From NCBI RefSeq assembly GCF_000182565.1, contig NW_015971539.1, positions 925,219 to 989,218 on the forward strand: 64,000 nucleotides of DNA, written 5' to 3'. The notes beneath the pieces are model-generated. The model did not search any database, was not told the origin of the DNA, and saw only the letters and a list, made by a program, of their open reading frames with translations. Of the stretch, positions 59,242 to 64,000 are shown in pieces. This DNA comes from Spizellomyces punctatus DAOM BR117 (lineage: Eukaryota; Chytridiomycota; Chytridiomycetes; Spizellomycetales; Spizellomycetaceae). Both the position numbers and the translations under genes were made by a program. Every line of letters starts with the position of its first letter. The stretch's first letter is position 1.

Positions 59242-59846
59242 GGTTAAAATGCGGCGGATGGGTACGAATTTCTGTTATGATAGATACATGTAGATAAACA
59301 GAGAAATACGATCCTAAACATGAGTACAGTATATATTCGTTCTTGTGGTTTACTTGTTATAAGATGAAAGCAGGAAACGACCAGGGTCACCAAGCGAGCA
59401 CTGCGTAAATGGGATGCCCAAGTTTGGACGCTTTGCGGGACGTGCTTACTAAGCAATCACTAGCGCTTAGCAGTGGGATTGGGGGAAGCACCGCTCCTGT
59501 CGCCTCTCGGCCTGCCCCATTCCATTTGGTCTTTTTCTGCGCCTGTCAACAAATAGACGCAACCAAAAACTCTGCGTCTGCTGTATTAGGTTTACCTTGA
59601 CGAAACACTGCTGTGCTTGAGCGGTTTGACGAGAGGCGTTGACGGGTTTTGTTTGGACACGCATTCGGAGCTTTTTCCCGCTACGCACAGGAACCAAAGG
59701 TTTCATCGGGCTACATTCAAACGTGCCAACATTGAATAAGAACAGCCGCTAGGCACTACATTGTTACGACTTTCCCACAATTCGACTGGGGGTTGACTCC
59801 CACCGCGTCAGACGAACGCCTATTTTTCTCTTGAACGCAGCAAAAT
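59242..59846. other. Intergenic region before CYRI
   Basis: This 605-nt gap separates two tandem plus-strand genes. No gene, repeat or structured RNA was recognised. Confidence 0.5.
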
Positions 59847-61419
59847 ATGGGAGCGTTCCTCTCCCTATTGAGAGGCGGTGGGCCAACAGATGAGCCACCT
59901 GTTGACATACCCGTCAACTTGGAAGGTATGTATGGAGATGGGAAATTTATAACGGATTCGGGTGCAGCGATACCTGCCTGAGCGTCAAGTGGTCCATTTT
60001 CCGAGTCGCAGTGTCAAACTATGGTGCATGACAAGTTTTGCAACAAAGTACTAACTTTCTACTCGGTTGTTATTATTGCATGATTAACAGGTGCACAGCC
60101 AACCGCTGATGAAGTGGAAATTTATCAGTACATTATTCAAATTATGCAACCAGCACCCGGCTATCTCGACGCATTGAAAGGATATATTGGATGTCAGGAA
60201 GAGATTCGCAAGGTATGAATGAAAGCTGGACGTGGTGCTCGGTCAATATCTCGCTTACCTACTTGAAACTTTTTTCCACCTTGTCGTATAGGCCATTAGC
60301 AGTCCATCCCGAGAAACTGAGGAAGCGGCATGGGCAGCGGTATGTCCGGCTGTTCTGAAGTTGAGAGAATACTATGAGTTTGCTTTAAAGCTTGGTAAGT
60401 TCATCCTCCGAGCCTCTGATTTGGTTGAGTTTTGGCTAAACCGAGTTTTTAGAGGAAGCATTTCCGCGCCTGATGGCGTTCCTTTGTACCGGTGATGTCA
60501 TGAGGAATTTAGAAGTGCGGCAGGCAACAGCCAAGCAGTTGGCTGATGTGCTACATTTCGTATCCCTTTTCGATGAATTGAAGGTAAGAGGCCATGCATA
60601 ATATTGAACCAATGAATCAGTAATGACACGCCTGGGTCTTTTTCTTCACCATATAGATGGGCAACCCAAATGTGCAGAATGACTTTTCTTATTACCGCCG
60701 AACATTGAGTCGCATGCGAATGGCTAATCCCGTAAGTCCGCTCAAAGTTTGATGATTACGATGGATAATGTAACTGAATTTCATTTTGGCATCAATCAAT
60801 TAGTCGCAACAGAACGTGGTAGTTCCAGATGAGCTTGCAAATAGAATGTCCCTATTTTACGCTCATGCTACCCCAATGACGAAATCACTTGTCGACGCGA
60901 CAATGAAGCTTGTCAAAGAGGTATGCATAACTTTAAGCGCCATGGATTTATTTTTTATCTATCCTCAACTTGCAACTGTTTGTTAGAACAATACTGTGAC
61001 TCCTGACGCCGTTACCACCATCCTTTCCATTATCTCCGGCATTTGCTACAATGCGGTAATAAAAGAACGTGCACAGGGCGCTATGGTGCACTACTGTTTG
61101 CGGGTGTTGACTGTATCCATCATTCTGTACGATCATGTGGATCCGGAGGGTGCGTTCGGAAAGGGATCAAAGTTAATGTAAGTCAGAGGAAACGCAGAGT
61201 CTCGCTGCACAAGCCCTCGTGGAGGGTGTCAACGCGATTCGTATATATGTTCTTACCGCCGGGTTGCGAATTTTTTGGTAGATCCGAGCATCAGTGCGAG
61301 TTATCCAAACATCCGGCGGGTCCGGCAGCAACAATCTCCTTAACGCTTTACGATACACAACTTTACACCTAAATGACGAGTCTACCCCGAAATCCATTAA
61401 ACTCATGCTTGCTGCCTGA
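59847..61419 (+). CDS. CYRI: CYRI/FAM49 protein (CYFIP-related Rac1 interactor)
   Basis: ATG 59847 gives [18 protein letters not shown], with Gly-2 positioned for myristoylation as in CYRI-B. After the first intron come [14 protein letters not shown] and [20 protein letters not shown], matching the family 'AQPTESEKEIY...'. [15 protein letters not shown] followed by [15 protein letters not shown] contains the paired Arg residues that bind active Rac1 in CYRI. Then come [40 protein letters not shown] and the last exon with [18 protein letters not shown], stop 61417-61419. The protein competes with CYFIP for Rac1 and damps WAVE-driven actin protrusion. The last intron is odd: the family alignment wants KLM joined to IRASVRV, but a GT donor there leaves the phase wrong, so that splice is unresolved. 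Confidence 0.92.
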
Positions 61420-62341
61420 AGACCGCACCCGCTGTGTTTTGTTTTAGTTCCAAGGAGTAATGATGTAAAGAACGGGTCGAGATGAGAGGATGTTAACCTG
61501 GGTGGTGTGGATGTTGGGATTTGTTAGCTAAAGGTTGGAAACTCGTGCGATATGTAGAGAATGCTTTATGGTGAACGGTTCAAGGTGGACAGGGGGAATG
61601 TTGCTATTTGACAAATGGCGAAGGGGAGTGAACTGGTGGAATTATTCTTGGCTGTTGAGGGCCTAGTAGCAGAAATGATGAATTCTACAATCGGTTTGCG
61701 CAGCCAAAAACTCTGTTCAATTGGAACATGGCTTTGTAAGCGTGGCTTCAACGTTATCTCTTTGCTCGTTATCGCAATTTTAATAAAAGATACGGGGAAC
61801 CTTTTCAACGTTGGCAGCCGGGACTTTCCCAGAGACAACAACCGACTTTAAGCCAGCTTTACCTCCTACACACACACAGACATTCCAGACATTGCACACA
61901 CATGGAAACCGAAATTCTCCCCACCATTTTGGATACATACCCTTTTCATGACCATGAAAGTGTCCTGACAGCAAATTCAACCTATTCACTGAGACCGACA
62001 TTGAAAACCACCCTCGTTTGCGCATCGCATCGTTTGTAGCCTGCAAGGACAGCTACCTCCATTCTGGCTTTCCTCTTCGACCGGTCTCTTTCCAACATTC
62101 GCGGAAGCATAGGTGGAGGGAATATATACGAATTCGACTTGCGAATGAATCTTTGGTATCGTGGTTCAGACGTACTTCCCGCACACCGTCATTCCCTGCT
62201 TTTTACCGGTACTCATGAAGGTCCTCGTCAAAAGAAACTCGCCAAAAGGACAATGTTCGAAACTGGACTGTGCCACCCAAAGAATGATGGTCAAAACCTT
62301 CGAAATTTGTCAATACCACGCAGAGGCATGTTTTTGACAAC
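61420..62341. other. Intergenic region before the HPP gene
   Basis: This 922-nt gap is the longest gene-free stretch in the window. It includes a short (AC)n tract near 61868-61880 and several short frames without domain support. I see nothing else in it. Confidence 0.5.
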
Positions 62342-63583
62342 ATGAAGAGGGCACTGCAGAGGTACTGGAATGGAATCCTCGCTAGACCATCACGAGGCGT
62401 CCTACCTGGCATTCCGTCGGGAAAGGAGATAATTGCCTCGTGGATAGCCACATTTATCGGTATTGGTAAGCACGCAGTCTCGTTCGCAATTTCCATGTTC
62501 ATTCACTGAGTGCACTGGAACATTTGTTTTTCGCAGGTGTTGTTACTGCGCTCCATTACCACGCACCAGCTTTACTTGCTGCTGAAGTTCCAGTCGTGGT
62601 TGCCTCGTTTGGAGCCTCTGCCGTGCTTATCTACAACACAATAGAAAGTCCTCTCTCCCAGCCAAGGTTCGTTGCAGAAAATTGTCGTGGAAAGAGGGAA
62701 GGGGACAGCGCTGTTCATCTATTTCATGTATTGACTGTGTTGTTGTTGTTGTTGTTGTTGATAACAGGTGTCTTTTGGGTGGACACATTTTCTCCGCGGT
62801 CGTAGGAGTAACTGTTCAAAAGATCATTTCCGCGTTGGCTGAAGCGACAAAGACCGATGTACTACAATGGAGATGGTTTGGTTGTGCTCTTGCTGTATCC
62901 TGTGCCATTTTCGTTATGCAGGTGAGTAGCACTGTTCGTGTGGTACCCGTCCTGGTCTAATGACAATTACTAGGTAACCAAAACCACACATCCACCAGGT
63001 GGAGCTACGGCGCTTGCTGCTGTTCTCGGCCCAGATCCCGTCTGGCATTTAGGTATTGGATACATATACATGCCACACATTGCAGTAAAGGACAATTATC
63101 TGACTTTAGTCCTGTCTCTATTTCGTGTTGCTTGCAGGGTACCTGTACGTTGCATCACCAGTCGCGCTTGGGGCAGTTTTACTATTATCCGTCGCGGTAC
63201 TAGTCAATAACGCATTTGGACGACAATATCCACAGTACTGGTTTGTACCGACCCCACCAGTCCTACAAGATGGTTCATCATCAAGTCCGCTCCATGAACT
63301 AAAGTTGGAATGTGACGCGACTGCAGTCATATCACACCATGACAATATGCATGTTGATGATGGACATCGTTTATCTGTATCAGTATCGACTCGTGCCCAC
63401 GACCTCCAACAGGCAGAGCGACTAATAGAGCACGGGGCGGGACTTGGGGTAGGGGACGGACAAGTTGGCGGCGTGCATGGAGGATCTGCCAGTTTGGCTG
63501 GGGAGCGATTCAGGCGTGGAATATCCTCCCATAGCTTAAATTCGTCTTCACCACCAGCAGATGGTGTTCAAGATATGCCTTAA
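62342..63583 (+). CDS. HPP-family integral membrane protein
   Basis: The ATG at 62342 opens MKRALQRYWNGILARPSRGV, then the first membrane helix IIASWIATFIGIG. Exons join across four introns to give VVTALHYHAPALLAAEVP, VVVASFGASAVLIYNTIESP, LGGHIFSAVVGVTVQKI, WFGCALAVSCAIFVMQ and the name-giving motif VTKTTHPPGGATALAAVLGP, then YLYVASPVALGAVLLLSVAV. GASAVL, GGH and THPPGGATAL are the three conserved HPP motifs. HPP proteins have four or five membrane helices; plant and cyanobacterial relatives move nitrite, while fungal ones are mostly uncharacterised. The C-terminal 100 residues are hydrophilic, His/Gly/Ser-rich and probably cytosolic. Confidence 0.9.
62739..62760 (+). repeat. (GTT)n microsatellite in an HPP intron
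   Basis: About seven tandem GTT units lie immediately before the intron acceptor (GATAACAG) in the second intron of the HPP gene. It serves as a T-rich tract ahead of the splice site and may vary in length between strains. Confidence 0.85.
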
Positions 63584-63799
63584 TGATAAAAGTGTAAATA
63601 ACTAGGAGTTATGGGGACTTGTCATGTGACTAATAGATGCGCGTAACTAAGCACTATGACTTCATCATTACCCGACAGCATGACGCGTAGCAATTGTCGA
63701 CGGGGGGGCTGGAGCTCTTCACCTTCTTTTATGTTTTCCTCGGCGTTTCGTCACACTACCGCCACTAGTTCCGTCTCCCCCCGTCTCCCACTGCATGGG

Positions 63800-63805
63800 T
63801 ATAAG
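63800..63805 (+). promoter_or_regulatory. TATA-like element of the last gene
   Basis: TATAAG lies about 110 nt before the ATG at 63911, preceded by C/T-rich tracts (TCTCCCCCCGTCTCCC, 63772-63788) and followed by a CT-rich leader. This is the clearest core-promoter layout in the window and suggests a well expressed gene. Confidence 0.5.
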
Positions 63806-63910
63806 TAAAGGGCTGCTGCTTCCTCGTCTCTCCTTCAACAATTCATACCCCGCAATCTGCAGATACAAATCAACTTTCTTTAAAAACATCAACTCTGTTC
63901 ACGCACATCC

Positions 63911-64000
63911 ATGGACACAATGAACGCAGCAATGTCAGGTGCGGCTCAGTCCGTTGCAGACGCAGCACAAACCGTCCACGCATCTACTCCAACGAGCGGA
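63911..64000 (+). CDS. Start of an unidentified gene (3' partial)
   Basis: An open frame of 30 codons begins at ATG 63911 (MDTMNAAMSGAAQSVADAAQ) and runs off the window. The peptide is Ala/Ser/Thr-rich and helical. It recalls the Ala-rich N-terminus of the alcohol oxidase at 24354 (SVQQAVGKAAKGVAHAVHST) in composition only, so no function is assigned. Confidence 0.5.
   Translation, partial: MDTMNAAMSGAAQSVADAAQTVHASTPTSG

Noticed and set aside
63911-64000. Second alcohol oxidase copy at the window end
   Set aside because: The Ala-rich N-terminus resembles that of the gene at 24354 in composition only; 30 residues are too few to claim a paralogue.

Overview
The window is nuclear DNA from a gene-dense, intron-rich fungus, most likely a zoosporic (chytrid-type) lineage. 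Genes are split by many short GT-AG introns, mostly about 45-110 nt, often with a CTAAY-type branch site. Clear fungal markers are present: a fungal-specific transcription factor domain, a copper-fist factor, a fungal long-chain alcohol oxidase and a HIS2-type histidinol phosphatase. Alongside them are genes that yeasts and most Dikarya lack: KAP3 (kinesin-2/IFT, implying a flagellum), CYRI/FAM49 (Rac1-WAVE control), a PCGF-type Polycomb RING protein, TBC1D7 (TSC complex) and KICS2 (KICSTOR complex).

Layout. 1-5.5 kb: 3' part of a fungal transcription factor, a BSD-domain protein, and a J-domain membrane protein with very small exons. 5.8-12.2 kb: HIS2, then a head-to-head pair made of a PCGF-like RING/RAWUL protein (minus) and an Argonaute with a complete slicer tetrad (plus). 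12.7-17.4 kb: a poly(A)-polymerase-like protein whose catalytic acids look lost, a Gln/Pro-rich unknown, and a PD-(D/E)XK-like protein. 17.7-26.8 kb: DOA1/PLAA, STI1/HOP and a long-chain alcohol oxidase. 27.2-35.9 kb: an unusual Rho-like GTPase with a long tail, SNF5 with a GATA finger, a DNAJC30-like mitochondrial J protein, and a likely Pol I factor (RRN11/TAF1A). 36.0-42.3 kb: an unknown coiled-coil gene and KAP3. 42.5-48.8 kb: TBC1D7, cytochrome c heme lyase, PFK-2/FBPase-2 and KICS2. 49.1-57.3 kb: a mitochondrial carrier, ARFRP1, a divergent cyclin and Cullin-3. 57.9-64 kb: a copper-fist factor, CYRI, an HPP-family membrane protein and the first codons of another gene.

The genes are ordinary chromosomal neighbours rather than operons, and many sit as divergent pairs sharing 100-650 nt. 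I saw no convincing mobile element, virus, CRISPR array, rRNA or tRNA. The most interesting content is (i) two TORC1-pathway subunits of animal type (TBC1D7 and KICS2) about 3 kb apart and (ii) a Polycomb-type RING protein sharing a promoter with Argonaute. Exon joins were made by eye from reading frame, splice signals and family knowledge; uncertain joins are stated in the entries.
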